Shown here: piece by piece, positions 5,372-5,669 of the stretch | Numbering within the stretch: the first letter of the stretch is position 1 | Layout: each line of letters opens with the position of its first letter | From: an uncultured Eubacteriales bacterium | Lineage (GTDB): Bacteria > Bacillota > Clostridia > Christensenellales > Borkfalkiaceae | Direction: 5' to 3' | Length of the DNA stretch: 5,669 nt | NCBI GenBank assembly: GCA_958405585.1 | Contig: CATYEP010000127.1 | Span: forward strand, 1 to 5,669 | Translations under genes and position numbers: made by a program | The notes under the pieces: model-generated | Database searches by the model: none | What the model was told of the DNA's origin: nothing | What the model saw: only the letters and a program-made list of their open reading frames with translations

Positions 5372-5669
5372 TCGAAAAAATGAAAGTTGTCTGTGTTGCG
5401 GGGCAAAATTCGCGGAAAGACGAAATGCTGATGTCGTTGCGTGAATTGGGAATTTTGCATCTTGCGGAAAAGAAAGACGCGGATCCGCAGATTTTGGAAC
5501 GGTTTTCCGCACTTTCCCGTCTTTTGCAGGAACTTGGCGATTATAAGGGGAAGGGAAAAGAGGAAAAAGAACTTTCCGATGCGGAGTTTGAAGATCTGTA
5601 TCAAAAGACAATATCCGCCCTTGAAAGGAAAGCGGAGCAAAAGGAACGGTTATCGGCGTTGCTTTTGGA
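5368..5669 (+). CDS. atpI: V-type ATP synthase subunit I, N-terminal part (partial)
   Basis: The first 100 codons of a gene cut by the right edge are visible. It begins MIEKMKVVCVAGQNSRKDEM, then LRELGILHLAE at about residues 24-34, which is the characteristic start of the subunit I (a-type) cytoplasmic domain: a beta strand, then a helix, then LRELGxxHxxE. A charged helical stretch follows (to about residue 100), as expected for the coiled coil that contacts the peripheral stalks. The membrane domain with ion half-channels, normally in the C-terminal half of a protein of about 600-650 residues, lies outside the window, so ion specificity cannot be judged. The ATG overlaps the D stop by four bases (ATGA), with a G-rich AGGGGG stretch (5355-5360) upstream as a weak ribosome binding site. 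Confidence 0.9.
   Translation, partial: MIEKMKVVCVAGQNSRKDEMLMSLRELGILHLAEKKDADPQILERFSALSRLLQELGDYKGKGKEEKELSDAEFEDLYQKTISALERKAEQKERLSALLL

Overview
The window is almost entirely a V/A-type (vacuolar/archaeal-type) ATPase operon on the + strand, read from its own promoter and running off the right edge. The gene order is subunit E (596-1156), a DUF2764-like protein (1170-1700), catalytic subunit A (1705-3444), non-catalytic subunit B (3446-4741), rotor subunit D (4754-5371), and the 5' end of membrane subunit I (5368-5669, cut by the window). Genes are separated by at most 13 bases, or overlap by 4 bases in the case of D and I, so they are almost certainly co-transcribed and translationally coupled. 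From memory this E-DUF2764-A-B-D-I order, normally followed by K, is the compact arrangement of Chlamydia, Borrelia/Treponema and Bacteroidetes. It differs from the I-K-E-C-F-A-B-D(-G) layouts of enterococci, most Clostridia, Thermus and archaea. No recognisable C, F or G/H subunit gene lies in the visible part.

The left end (1-92, - strand) holds the first 30 codons of a divergent gene with a CxxC...CxxCG zinc ribbon. It has a strong Shine-Dalgarno sequence and an almost consensus promoter (TTGACT, 17 bases, TAAAAT). Between the two start codons is a stretch of about 500 bases without a convincing gene (93-595). It contains the two divergent promoters, two separate 9-base tandem duplications, two short inverted repeats, and a heptapeptide-sized ORF with a good ribosome binding site. 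The operon promoter is TTGACA, 17 bases, TAAAAT at 532-560, and its -35 box lies in the second copy of a tandem ATTGACATT repeat.

How the genes work together, from family knowledge: A and B form the A3B3 ATP-hydrolysing or ATP-synthesising head. D is the central shaft, E is part of the peripheral stalk, I is the membrane stator that carries the ion half-channels, and the DUF2764 protein is an essentially uncharacterised partner that may stand in for the C (or F) coupling subunit. The proteolipid K is expected just beyond the right edge. Ion specificity (H+ or Na+) and direction (synthase or pump) cannot be read from this window.

Organism: a bacterium of roughly balanced GC content, with GGAG-type ribosome binding sites and classic TTGACA/TATAAT-like promoters. 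The promoters and ribosome binding sites argue against Bacteroidetes. A Clostridia-like Bacillota or a spirochaete is plausible, but this is low-confidence inference. I saw no mobile element, CRISPR array, tRNA, rRNA or defence system.
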